Assembly: GCF_020532825.1 (NCBI RefSeq)
Contig: NZ_MQTS01000016.1
Coordinates: 1 to 32,336 of the forward strand
Direction of reading: 5' to 3'
DNA from: Arthrobacter sp. SO3
Lineage (GTDB): Bacteria; Actinomycetota; Actinomycetes; Actinomycetales; Micrococcaceae
Length of the DNA stretch: 32,336 nt
Shown one piece after another: positions 15,596-23,203 of this stretch. The notes under the pieces are model-generated. The model had not been told where the DNA came from, did no database searches, and saw only the letters and a list, made by a program, of their open reading frames with translations. A program made the translations under genes and the position numbers. Numbering within the stretch: the stretch's first letter is position 1; the number at the start of each line of letters is the position of its first letter.

Positions 15596-16354
15596 TTAGC
15601 CGCCGACGCGGATGAAGACCGGACCGGAGCCGACGTTGACGGTCTGCAGGGACGTGGTCCCACCGTTCCAGCCGCCGTGGACGGCCATGCCGTTGCCGAC
15701 GTAAACAGCGATGTGGGCCATGCCCGAGCCACCGTTCGCGTAGTACGCCAGGTCGCCGGAGCGTGCCTCGGCAGCGCTCACGGTGCGTCCCAGGGACAGG
15801 TAACCTGCCGGCCAGCCGTGGTAGTTGATGCCCGCAGCAGCCAGCGCGTTCGTGGCGAGTGCGGTGCAGTCCTGGCTGATGCCGATCTGGGCGTAGGCAG
15901 CCGCGGCGATCGTGGCGCCCATGCCGCTGGCGACGGCCAGTGCCGGGGTGGCCGCGGTGGCGGTGGTAGCGCCGGCCTTCGTGCCTGCGGCCGGTGCGGC
16001 GGCGGGGGTTTCCTGCACCTTGACGACGGGCTTCGGGGCCTCGACGACGGGGGCCGGGGACGTGGTGACGGCCGGCTTCTCGTAGGAGATCGCAATGGTC
16101 GAAGCAGCCGAAATGGTCGCCGGGGAGGCCGACTGGACTTCCAGCGTGGAAGCGGAAGTGGAGTCGCGCTGGATGTTGGTCTCAGCAGCGTTGGCCGCGA
16201 TACCGCTGGTCAGGACGAGGCCGGATGCAGCTGCGATAACTGCAGCCTGGCGACCCATGCCGCCGGCGTTGTCGCCGACAGCTTTGGCAATGACGGCCAG
16301 CGAGTTGGTCTTGGTGACCTCGGCGCGGTGCCGTGCGTTTGCACGAGTAGTCAT
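15596..16354 (-). CDS. Secreted NlpC/P60 family cell-wall hydrolase
   Basis: A 252-residue exported peptidoglycan endopeptidase of the NlpC/P60 cysteine-peptidase fold. Residues 1-57 form a long signal peptide (basic start TTRANARHRAEV, hydrophobic AAVIAAASGLVLTSGIA, cleavage expected near ANA-AE). A proline/alanine-rich linker runs to about 140. The catalytic domain has QDCTALATNAL (C163) and GMAHIAVYVGNGMAVHGG (H214, H226). The usual D-C-S around the cysteine reads D-C-T. The start ATG has AGAGAG six bases upstream. A c-di-AMP riboswitch lies about 325 bases upstream on the same strand, with a possible small ORF between them, so expression probably depends on c-di-AMP. Confidence 0.9.
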   Translation of the reverse strand: MTTRANARHRAEVTKTNSLAVIAKAVGDNAGGMGRQAAVIAAASGLVLTSGIAANAAETNIQRDSTSASTLEVQSASPATISAASTIAISYEKPAVTTSPAPVVEAPKPVVKVQETPAAAPAAGTKAGATTATAATPALAVASGMGATIAAAAYAQIGISQDCTALATNALAAAGINYHGWPAGYLSLGRTVSAAEARSGDLAYYANGGSGMAHIAVYVGNGMAVHGGWNGGTTSLQTVNVGSGPVFIRVGG

Positions 16355-16455
16355 TAAGTTCTCTCTTTCGTGATCCTGGGTCCGCGCTTTTCAGGCGCGG
16401 GCTGAGGACGCTCCGGCATCTTGGGGGTACGCCGGATCGCCCCGAAATGGGTTAC

Positions 16456-16659
16456 TTAGCGAAGGGTGTACTGCGAAGACGCGCCAAAAGCGGGAACTGC
16501 GTGCAGGTGCTTGGCCTGCGGGCCGGTCTCAGCAGAAATTGAGACGGCGGCATGGAATCCGTTCCGGGCACCGAAAAGGGCGGTACGGACATTGGATTCC
16601 AGCGGGCTCGTTAGAGCCGCGCAAGCGCGGTGACGCGCAGCATTGTGGCGTGAAGACAC
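16456..16659 (-). CDS. Possible small protein between the c-di-AMP riboswitch and the NlpC/P60 gene
   Basis: A 67-codon frame starts at GTG 16659 with an excellent ribosome binding site, GGGAGAGG (16675-16668), eight bases upstream, and ends at TAA 16456. It starts just 20 bases after the riboswitch closing stem. The product (SSRHNAARHRACAALTSPL, then NVRTALFGARNGFHAAVSI) is basic at the start and has no membrane segment or known domain. The opening SSRHNAARHRA loosely resembles the TTRANARHRAE start of the downstream NlpC/P60 protein. The third-position G/C preference is weaker than in neighbouring genes, which argues against a conserved protein. It could be a leader peptide or the decayed start of a lost paralog. 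Confidence 0.4.
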   Translation of the reverse strand: MSSRHNAARHRACAALTSPLESNVRTALFGARNGFHAAVSISAETGPQAKHLHAVPAFGASSQYTLR

Positions 16660-16678
16660 GAAAGTAGCCTCTCCCAAT

Positions 16679-16847
16679 GCCTGCGAGGTGAGCTGTCGGA
16701 TTCGGATGGGAGTCACCCGGCCGCGCTGCTTCCTGGGAAGCTTTTGCGACTTAACCCCAAGGTCTTCTTGCGAAGACCAAAATTGGTTCCCCCGCCCCTG
16801 CCAGACGATGTCATGCGAACGGACCTTGAGCGGTGGCAGAGCTAGGC
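16679..16847 (-). promoter_or_regulatory. Cyclic-di-AMP riboswitch (ydaO-yuaA type) 1
   Basis: On the minus strand the leader shows the conserved blocks of the ydaO-yuaA class in order: GCTCTGCC, GGCGGGGGAACCA, CCTTGGGGTTAAGT, and near the 3' end CCGAATCCGACAGCTCACC. The ends close with GCCT (16847-16844) pairing AGGC (16682-16679). The class binds cyclic di-AMP and usually switches genes off when the ligand is abundant. It controls the transcript carrying the possible small ORF and the NlpC/P60 hydrolase. Recognition is by memory of the consensus and by its near-copy at riboswitch 2. Confidence 0.9.
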
Positions 16848-16861
16848 AATCCACTCAAGAG

Positions 16862-16884
16862 CGCCAACTTCGGAAAAGTTGGCG
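16862..16884 (-). terminator. Hairpin downstream of the M23 peptidase gene
   Basis: CGCCAACTT (16862-16870) and AAGTTGGCG (16876-16884) form a perfect 9-bp stem with a five-base loop, about 90 bases past the M23 stop and just before riboswitch 1. No T-tract follows on the minus strand. It may separate the two wall-hydrolase transcripts, or belong to the start of the riboswitch leader. Confidence 0.45.
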
Positions 16885-16971
16885 TAGGTCAAACGGTACA
16901 GCAGTTGGGGCGCAATGTCACATTCAGATCACGGCATGCCACAAGAATGCGAGAGCGCCCCATCAGCTTTG

Positions 16972-17793
16972 TTAGAGCCAGCCGGTCGGGTCAACGACTT
17001 CGCCGTTGACCATGACCTCAAAGTGAAGGTGGCAGCCTGTGGAGGCGCCGGTGGTTCCACTCATCGCCACGACATCGCCGCGGGAGACCTTCTGGCCAAC
17101 CTTGACGCTGGCCGAGGACAAGTGGTTGTAGGTGGTCTCCAGGCCGTTGCCGTGGTCGATCACCACCCGGTTTCCGCCGCCGTAGGGATGCCATCCGTTG
17201 AAAGTAACGGTGCCGCTTGCGGCCGCATGGACGGCCGTGCCGCACTGGGCAGAGTAGTCCTGGCCGCGGTGGAACTCCCCGGCGCCGCCGGTGATGGGGC
17301 TGACGCGGTAGCCGAAGGGCGACGCGGTCTTCATCACGTCCAGTGGCGCCCCGAGGGTGCCGGCGGAGGCCGCCCGGGTGATCGAGCCGACGGATTGGGC
17401 GCTCAGCAACTGCTTGAGCTTTCCGTCCGGGTCACCCTGGGTGGTGACCGCGGTGCGGTTGAAGTCGATCTTGGCCTCGGCGGCGGTGACGTCCGGCTGG
17501 ACGGCGGCGGAAATGGATCCAGAGGCGGATGCGGCGTCCGTAGCCATGACAGGTCCCGTGGCGGGCACGGTGACAGTGAGGACCAGTCCCGTGGCGGCCA
17601 GGGCGATGCCGGCCTTTTGCCCGACGCCGCTGGCGGCGGCGAAATCGGTTACCTGGCGGAACGGACTGCGGCGGCCTCTGCGTTCATCACGGTGCGCGTC
17701 ACGCGGGCGGTCTGCCAGGACGGCGACGGCCGGACGCGGCTCCGGAGCGGGACCGGTCGCACGACGGCGGCCCTTGGCGGTCTGGGTGGTCAA
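16972..17793 (-). CDS. M23 family metallopeptidase (LytM-type wall endopeptidase)
   Basis: A 273-residue zinc endopeptidase that cuts peptidoglycan cross-bridges. An arginine-rich cytoplasmic start (to about 60) is followed by a hydrophobic segment (AGIALAATGLVLTVTV, 61-76) acting as signal or anchor, then the M23 domain: FHRGQDY (zinc ligands H175, D179), NHLSS (H224) and CHLHFEV (H255, H257). The longest open frame begins at ATG 17943, but that start lies inside a c-di-AMP riboswitch. The real start is TTG 17793, with GAGAGG (17808-17803) nine bases upstream, giving a product that starts TTQTAKGRRRATG. c-di-AMP control is expected. The sequence ends GEVVDPTGWL, the usual family C-terminus. 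Confidence 0.9.
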   Translation of the reverse strand: MTTQTAKGRRRATGPAPEPRPAVAVLADRPRDAHRDERRGRRSPFRQVTDFAAASGVGQKAGIALAATGLVLTVTVPATGPVMATDAASASGSISAAVQPDVTAAEAKIDFNRTAVTTQGDPDGKLKQLLSAQSVGSITRAASAGTLGAPLDVMKTASPFGYRVSPITGGAGEFHRGQDYSAQCGTAVHAAASGTVTFNGWHPYGGGNRVVIDHGNGLETTYNHLSSASVKVGQKVSRGDVVAMSGTTGASTGCHLHFEVMVNGEVVDPTGWL

Positions 17794-17813
17794 GAACGGT
17801 TTCCTCTCTGGAG

Positions 17814-18029
17814 AGCCTGCGGAGTTAGCTGTCGGATTCGGGTCAGAGAGATCAAAGACCCGGCCCGCCGTAGCAAGCACCCAGGCACAGGGACATCCAA
17901 AGGAGTCCCCCGGTGGAGTGTGCTTGCCGCTGACGGACTTCACCCCAAGGCTGTTGAACAGCCGGAAGTGGTTCCCCCGCCCCTGCCAGAAAGGTGACTC
18001 TGGGACTGATCCGCTGGCAGAGCTCGGCT
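17814..18029 (-). promoter_or_regulatory. Cyclic-di-AMP riboswitch (ydaO-yuaA type) 2
   Basis: It has the same minus-strand blocks as riboswitch 1: GAGCTCTGCCA, CTGGCAGGGGCGGGGGAACCA, GCCTTGGGGTGAAGTC, and CCGAATCCGACAGCTAAC. The closing stem is AGCC (18029-18026) with GGCT (17817-17814). It has a longer variable arm, with GCAAGCAC and GTGCTTGC as an 8-bp stem. Just after the closing stem, CTCTC (17815-17811) can pair with GAGAG (17808-17804) of the M23 ribosome binding site, sharing two bases with the closing stem. A TATAGT at 18073-18068 may be the -10 element of its promoter. Confidence 0.92.
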
Positions 18030-18121
18030 CGGATCAGATAACGCTTTGGTATCGGTAATGGCTTTCAACTATAGGCGATGAAGCCGTCGAGAGATAAATC
18101 CGTTATCGAATCTGTGTACAA

Positions 18122-18141
18122 CTCATGGGTCGTCCCATGAG
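18122..18141 (-). terminator. Candidate terminator of dtxR
   Basis: CTCATGGG (18122-18129) and CCCATGAG (18134-18141) form a perfect 8-bp stem with a four-base loop, starting 17 bases past the dtxR stop on the minus strand and followed by TTGTAC. It separates dtxR from the M23 promoter and riboswitch. Confidence 0.6.
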
Positions 18142-18158
18142 CGGATGACTAGCGAAGA

Positions 18159-18854
18159 TTAATCGACGGTAACAAAGACGTGGGCAGCAACCTCGGGCGG
18201 GAGTTCCAGTGCGCCCTCGATATCCGGCACCCGCACCGAGATGTACTCCCCCACCCGCTCCAGTGACACCGATGCGCCGGGGCGGATGCCGCCTTCGTCG
18301 AGCTGGACCAGCAGTTCCGGTTCGACCTGGATGGGTTCGGCCAGCCGGCTGACCCTGACCCGGGAATCCGGCCCGTAGCCGGACATGGCCTCGAGCAGGT
18401 TCACGACGCCGTCCAGGGGCGGCTGGGACGGCAGGCCTCCCAGTTCGGCGAGGCCGGGAATCGGGTTGCCATAGGGCGAAACGGTGGGGTGGTTGAGCAG
18501 GTCGAAGATCCGCCGCTCCACCCGTTCGCTCATCACGTGTTCCCAGCGGCAGGCTTCCTCATGGACATACGCCCAGTCGAGCCCGATCACATCGGCCAGC
18601 AGACGTTCGGCAAGACGGTGCTTGCGCATGACTTCGATGGCACGTTTCCGGCCGGTTTCCGTCAGTTCAAGGTGCCTGTCGCCGGAAACAACCACCAGTC
18701 CGTCGCGCTCCATGCGGCCAATGGTCTGGGAAACAGTCGGGCCCGAGTGGCGGAGCCGCTCGGCGATGCGGGCGCGGAGAGCGACAATGTTCTCTTCTTC
18801 AAGTTCCAGAATGGTCCGAAGATACATCTCGGTTGTATCGATCAGATCCGTCAT
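18159..18854 (-). CDS. dtxR: DtxR/IdeR family iron-dependent repressor
   Basis: A 231-residue metal-dependent transcriptional repressor of iron uptake and storage genes, collinear with corynebacterial DtxR. It starts TDLIDTTEMYLRTILELEEE. The winged helix runs to about residue 73 (SGPTVSQTIGRMERDGLVVV), and the metal and dimer domain follows. Metal ligands match DtxR numbering: M10, C102, E105 and H106 in EACRWEHVM, with the ancillary-site histidine in MRKHRLAERLL. NPIPGL precedes a proline-rich linker and the SH3-like C-terminal domain. GAGGAG stands nine bases before the ATG. A candidate iron box overlaps its possible promoter, suggesting autoregulation. It is divergent from serC. Confidence 0.95.
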   Translation of the reverse strand: MTDLIDTTEMYLRTILELEEENIVALRARIAERLRHSGPTVSQTIGRMERDGLVVVSGDRHLELTETGRKRAIEVMRKHRLAERLLADVIGLDWAYVHEEACRWEHVMSERVERRIFDLLNHPTVSPYGNPIPGLAELGGLPSQPPLDGVVNLLEAMSGYGPDSRVRVSRLAEPIQVEPELLVQLDEGGIRPGASVSLERVGEYISVRVPDIEGALELPPEVAAHVFVTVD

Positions 18855-18945
18855 TCAGCTCAGCTCCTCGAGCGCCGTCCTTGCATGATTCCCACCGTAC
18901 CGCGTGCTGCTGGCGCCCTGGCGGGGTCTGCCGTACGTTCGCAGG

Positions 18946-18984
18946 ACAGCTTAGCCTATTTTGAATTTGTCCGGATAATCTCAA
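18946..18984 (-). promoter_or_regulatory. Candidate dtxR promoter with an overlapping iron box
   Basis: On the minus strand TTGAGA (18984-18979) and AAATAG (18961-18956) are 17 bases apart. The 19 bases 18946-18964 match the DtxR consensus TTAGGTTAGCCTAACCTAA at 12 positions, including the eight-base core TTAGCCTA, and cover the -10 element. The consensus is from memory. Neither site is proven. Confidence 0.35.
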
Positions 18985-19095
18985 TGACCGGACTGTGACG
19001 GGCGCTTTTGCCTCGCCTGCCGGGCAGTCAGGCAGAATGAAACGCAAGGCTCCGCTGCAGCCACCTGCCGGGCCATCTCCTGAGCCGCACCCTAG

Positions 19096-20247
<1,152 letters not shown>

Positions 20248-20257
20248 CTCCCCGCCC

Positions 20258-20304
20258 AACACTGAGCGCTGAAGCGTCAGCGATCGACAGCGGGCATCAG
20301 TGTT
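20258..20304. terminator. Nested hairpin between serC and the convergent MFS gene
   Basis: AACACTGA (20258-20265) pairs with TCAGTGTT (20297-20304), enclosing an inner stem CGCTGA/TCAGCG (20267-20272 with 20277-20282). It occupies the 75-base gap between two convergent stops, where a shared terminator is expected. Confidence 0.5.
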
Positions 20305-20322
20305 CGACGGCGTCGTCCGGTG

Positions 20323-21633
20323 TTATTCCCCGGCGGCGCCGTCCGCGTTGCGGCCGTCGGCGCTCCGGGGCCCGGCTGACACGACGCGGAAGTAGCGCAG
20401 CCCGCGGGCGCGGCGGTCGAACCGGATCCGCAGTTGCCTGGCCCGGACGATCCACACGAGCCCGATCAGGGCCGCGATCAGGCCGGAGGCCGCCGCGACG
20501 CACAGGGACCAGCGCGGGCCGGCGACGTTTGCGACCCAGCCCACGAACGGCGCCCCGATGGGCGTGCCGCCCATGAAAATCGCCATATAGAGCGCCATCA
20601 CCCGGCCACGCATCACAGGGTCGGTGGTCGTCTGGACGTAGCCGTTGGCGCTCGTCAGCATGGTGATGGCGAAGAGTCCCACCGGAACCAGGGCCGCACC
20701 GAACCAGAAGTAGTTGGGGGCCAGCGCGGCGATGCCCGCGGTCACGCCGAAGGCTCCGGCCGCACCGAATATGATCCGCAGCCTGGGCTTTTGGCGTCCG
20801 GCGGACAGCAGGGCCCCGGCGACGGAGCCAATGGCCATAATGGAATTCATCAGGCCGAAGGCGCTGGCGTCCAGGCCGAATTCCGTGCCGACCATGGCCG
20901 CGATGAACAGCACAAAGTTCAGTCCCAGGGTGCCTACGATGAAGACCGCGACCAGCACCACCACGATGTCGGGCCGGAACCGCACATAGCGCAGCCCCTC
21001 CCGGATCCGTCCCTTGCCGGCCGCGGCCCGGGGCAGCTGGCGCAGCGATGCCGAGGGAATCCGCCACAGGCTCAGCAGCAGTGCTACGAAGGTCAGGGTG
21101 TTGATCAGGAAGACCCAGCCGGGTCCGACAGCGACCGTGAGGACGCCGGCGACGGCGGGCCCGATCATCCGGGCCACATTGAAGGAGGCGCTGTTGAGCG
21201 CCACCGCGTTGGGGAGATAATCGTCGCGGACCAGTTCGGAGACGAACGTCTGCCGCACGGGGGCATCGAGTGCGGAGACAACGCCGAGCAGCAGGGCGAA
21301 ACCGTAGACATGCCACAGTTGCGCGGCCCCGGAAATCACGAGGATGCCAAGTCCCGCGCTCAGCACCGCCATCGCCGACTGGGTCAGGACCAGCAGCTGC
21401 TTGCGGTTGAAACGGTCCGCCACCAGCCCGGCCACGGGGGCGAGGAAGAGCTGGGGCCCGAGTTGCAGGGCCATGGTGATGCCCATGGCGCTGGCGTCGT
21501 GTTCGGTCAGGTGGTCAAAGACCAGCCAGTCCTGGGCAGTGCGCTGCATCCAGGTCCCGATATTGGAAATGATCGCCCCGATGAACCAGATCCGGTAGTT
21601 CAGGATGTGCAGGGACTTGAAGGTGGACATCAT
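20323..21633 (-). CDS. MFS transporter, EntS/MFS_3-like
   Basis: A 436-residue major facilitator with about twelve membrane segments. The N-terminal part reads SLHILNYRIWFIGAIISNIGTWMQRTAQDWLV, and the loop between helices 2 and 3 is GLVADRFNRKQLL, the family A-like motif. LDAPVRQTFVSELV after helix 4 is characteristic of the MFS_3/EntS group of exporters, some of which move siderophores or drugs. The C-terminal tail of about 35 residues (RIRFDRRARGLRYFRVVSAG) is basic and cytoplasmic. GAGG is seven bases before ATG 21633. It is the last gene of a csp-DUF3027-MFS string, 41 bases after DUF3027. The substrate is unknown. Confidence 0.9.
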   Translation of the reverse strand: MMSTFKSLHILNYRIWFIGAIISNIGTWMQRTAQDWLVFDHLTEHDASAMGITMALQLGPQLFLAPVAGLVADRFNRKQLLVLTQSAMAVLSAGLGILVISGAAQLWHVYGFALLLGVVSALDAPVRQTFVSELVRDDYLPNAVALNSASFNVARMIGPAVAGVLTVAVGPGWVFLINTLTFVALLLSLWRIPSASLRQLPRAAAGKGRIREGLRYVRFRPDIVVVLVAVFIVGTLGLNFVLFIAAMVGTEFGLDASAFGLMNSIMAIGSVAGALLSAGRQKPRLRIIFGAAGAFGVTAGIAALAPNYFWFGAALVPVGLFAITMLTSANGYVQTTTDPVMRGRVMALYMAIFMGGTPIGAPFVGWVANVAGPRWSLCVAAASGLIAALIGLVWIVRARQLRIRFDRRARGLRYFRVVSAGPRSADGRNADGAAGE

Positions 21634-21674
21634 GTCCAGACCTCACAGTGCAGCGCCCCGGATGGTTCCAACCG

Positions 21675-22388
21675 CTAGTCAGCCTGCGCTGCGGGCAGCC
21701 CGTCGGCCGGACCGTCGTCGGAGTCGGAGTCGTCGGAGTCGTCGGAGTCGTCGGAGTCATCGTCGTCAACATCGTCGGCGTCGTATTCATCGCCGGCACC
21801 GTCCGCGTTGCCGTCGGCGTCGTCCGAATCGTCTTCCGGCGCCTCGCCAGCCGCGAAGCCGGCGTCTAAATTGTCCCCGGCATCCCCGGTTACCCCGGCA
21901 GTCTGCAGGGGTGCCGGGCTTGCGGGCTCCGCGGGTTCTTCCTCGCCCTGTTCATCGCCGGGGCGGACCCGTTCGGCCCACGGGATCCATTCGGGCGCCA
22001 GGATCGAATCCTCGGAGGGCAGCAGGCCCAGCTCATCGACCGTAACGATCTTGGCGCGCGAGTTGCGCGTGAGCACGGCGTACCAGGTCCAGCCGCCGTA
22101 ACCGGCCAGCTTCGATTCGAAGAGGTGCGTGACCAGGCGGTCGCCTTCGCTCTTGGCGGCCAGGTGCCCGCCGATCTGCTCGGCCGGGGCGATGCCCTCC
22201 AGGGCGGCACGGGCGACGTCGACGGCGGCGGCCAGGAACGCGTCGGGCTTGCCGGTGCGCCAGAGGGGGACGCCGGCGCGGGGCTTGGATCCCTCTTTGG
22301 CCCCGGCTTTCTTGTCCCCTGCGCTCGTATCCCCGGCGGCAGTCTTGTCCCCGGCAGGGGATGCGGTCTGATCAGTTTCCGGAGTCAT
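21675..22388 (-). CDS. DUF3027 family protein with an acidic repeat tail
   Basis: A 237-residue soluble protein of unknown function. Residues 1-38 are a low-complexity start (DQTASPAGDKTAAGD). The conserved part runs from about 39 to 145 (DAFLAAAVDVARAALEGIAP, EGDRLVTHLFESKLAGYGGW, WYAVLTRNSRAKIVTVDELGLLP, WIPWAERVRPGD) and matches the DUF3027 actinobacterial family as I recall it. The last 80 residues are almost entirely Asp, Ser, Glu, Gly and Ala, ending in repeated S-D-D triplets encoded by a 9-base tandem repeat. It starts nine bases after the cold-shock gene stop, so it is probably co-expressed with it; an RNA- or nucleic-acid-related role is a guess from that linkage only. Confidence 0.85.
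   Translation of the reverse strand: MTPETDQTASPAGDKTAAGDTSAGDKKAGAKEGSKPRAGVPLWRTGKPDAFLAAAVDVARAALEGIAPAEQIGGHLAAKSEGDRLVTHLFESKLAGYGGWTWYAVLTRNSRAKIVTVDELGLLPSEDSILAPEWIPWAERVRPGDEQGEEEPAEPASPAPLQTAGVTGDAGDNLDAGFAAGEAPEDDSDDADGNADGAGDEYDADDVDDDDSDDSDDSDDSDSDDGPADGLPAAQAD
21715..21768. repeat. 9-base tandem repeat inside the DUF3027 gene
   Basis: On the plus strand GTCGGAGTC-type units repeat about five times with small changes, encoding the S-D-D acidic repeats of the DUF3027 tail. Such in-frame repeats can change copy number without a frameshift, so tail length may vary between strains. Confidence 0.75.
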
Positions 22389-22397
22389 CGCCGAAAC

Positions 22398-22781
22398 CTA
22401 CGCGTCCAGCTCGTCGGCAACCTTACGCAGGGCGACGGCGATCGCCTTGCCCTTGTTGCCTTCCGGGTATTTGCCCGCGGACAGCGTGCCGGACAGGTTG
22501 TCCAGAACGGAAACGAGGTCCTGCACCAGCGGGGCAAGGTCTTTCGCGCTGGGCCTCTTGGCTTTGGCGATGGAGGGCGTCTTGTCCAGCACGCGCAGGC
22601 CCAGGGCCTGGGCGCCCTTGCGGCCGTCAGCCACGCCGAATTCGACCCGGGTGCCGGCCTTTAGCTCGGCCACGCCCTCGGGCAGCGCGGACTTGGGCAG
22701 GAAGACTTCCTGACCATCCTCGCCTGCGAGGAATCCGAAGCCCTTTTCCTTGTCATACCACTTGACCTTGCCGGTAGGCAC
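22398..22781 (-). CDS. Cold-shock domain protein with a C-terminal helical extension
   Basis: A 127-residue nucleic-acid-binding protein. The cold-shock domain fills residues 1-66 and opens PTGKVKWYDKEKGFGFLAG, with RNP1 at KGFGFL and RNP2 at EVFLPKSAL. A helical C-terminal part of 60 residues follows (KDLAPLVQDLVSVLDNLSGT), roughly doubling the usual 67-residue CspA length. The start is GTG 22781: GAAGG lies eight bases upstream, and the alternative longer frame from ATG 22826 only adds an unconserved basic stretch before the cold-shock domain. It is the first gene of the operon with DUF3027 and the MFS transporter. Confidence 0.9.
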   Translation of the reverse strand: MPTGKVKWYDKEKGFGFLAGEDGQEVFLPKSALPEGVAELKAGTRVEFGVADGRKGAQALGLRVLDKTPSIAKAKRPSAKDLAPLVQDLVSVLDNLSGTLSAGKYPEGNKGKAIAVALRKVADELDA

Positions 22782-22946
22782 GTAATCAACCTTCTTCGTT
22801 CTGCTGGTGACACGGCCGGCGGCCACCGCATCCGCATGGATATGCGGGTTCAGGGTATGGCCGCCCGGACCGTATTGGTCTGTTCCTTCAAGGTTATCCT
22901 GCCCGGCCTACTTTGGCCGTTTGGGGCGCGGGACAAGCCGGGCTGT

Positions 22947-22952
22947 TAGCGT
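22947..22952 (+). promoter_or_regulatory. Candidate -10 element of a leaderless transcript
   Basis: TAGCGT fits the actinobacterial -10 pattern TANNNT and stands exactly seven bases before ATG 22960, which has no ribosome binding site. That spacing is what a leaderless mRNA would show. The -35 region is not clear (TTGGGG at 22921-22926 is 20 bases away). Confidence 0.4.
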
Positions 22953-22959
22953 TAGCTCC

Positions 22960-23193
22960 ATGACTCCATTGCGTTTCCGGCGGCCACTGTTGATCGTCGC
23001 GGCCGCCGCCGCCGTTCTGTCGCTCGCGGCCGTCGGCGTGGTGATGGCGATGGCCTTCAATAACGCTGTGTCGCCCGTCTGGATCACCTCCACTGCCCTG
23101 TACGGGCTTCCCCTGGCTTTCCTGCTGATGCTCCTGCTCATTGTTGACGGAATTGCAGCACGGCGGCGGACCCGACGGCCAGACGAAAGGTAG
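22960..23193 (+). CDS. Small two-helix membrane protein
   Basis: A 77-residue protein with two membrane segments: LLIVAAAAAVLSLAAVGVVM (about 10-29) and ALYGLPLAFLLMLLLIV (about 46-63). Both ends are basic (RFRRP at the start, RRRTRRPDER at the end). No known family is recognised. The start is ATG 22960, because the longer frame back to 22807 has no support and would cross the divergent cold-shock leader. No ribosome binding site precedes the ATG, so the message may be leaderless. It ends one or ten bases before the start of the helicase-associated gene (GTG 23195 or ATG 23204), so all three plus-strand genes here may be one operon. Confidence 0.7.
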   Translation: MTPLRFRRPLLIVAAAAAVLSLAAVGVVMAMAFNNAVSPVWITSTALYGLPLAFLLMLLLIVDGIAARRRTRRPDER

Positions 23194-23203
23194 CGTGGCA
23201 CTG

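Noticed and set aside
16660..16854. Upstream extension of the small ORF (132-residue frame starting at 16854)
   Set aside because: It reads through the conserved core of riboswitch 1. Only the part from GTG 16659, which has its own ribosome binding site, is kept.
17794..17943. N-terminal 50 residues of a longer M23 protein
   Set aside because: They are encoded by the conserved 3' half of riboswitch 2, and TTG 17793 has a proper ribosome binding site.
22807..22959. N-terminal extension of the small membrane protein
   Set aside because: It would overlap the cold-shock gene leader on the other strand. It is Trp/Pro/Arg-rich without family features, and ATG 22960 has a fitting -10 element.
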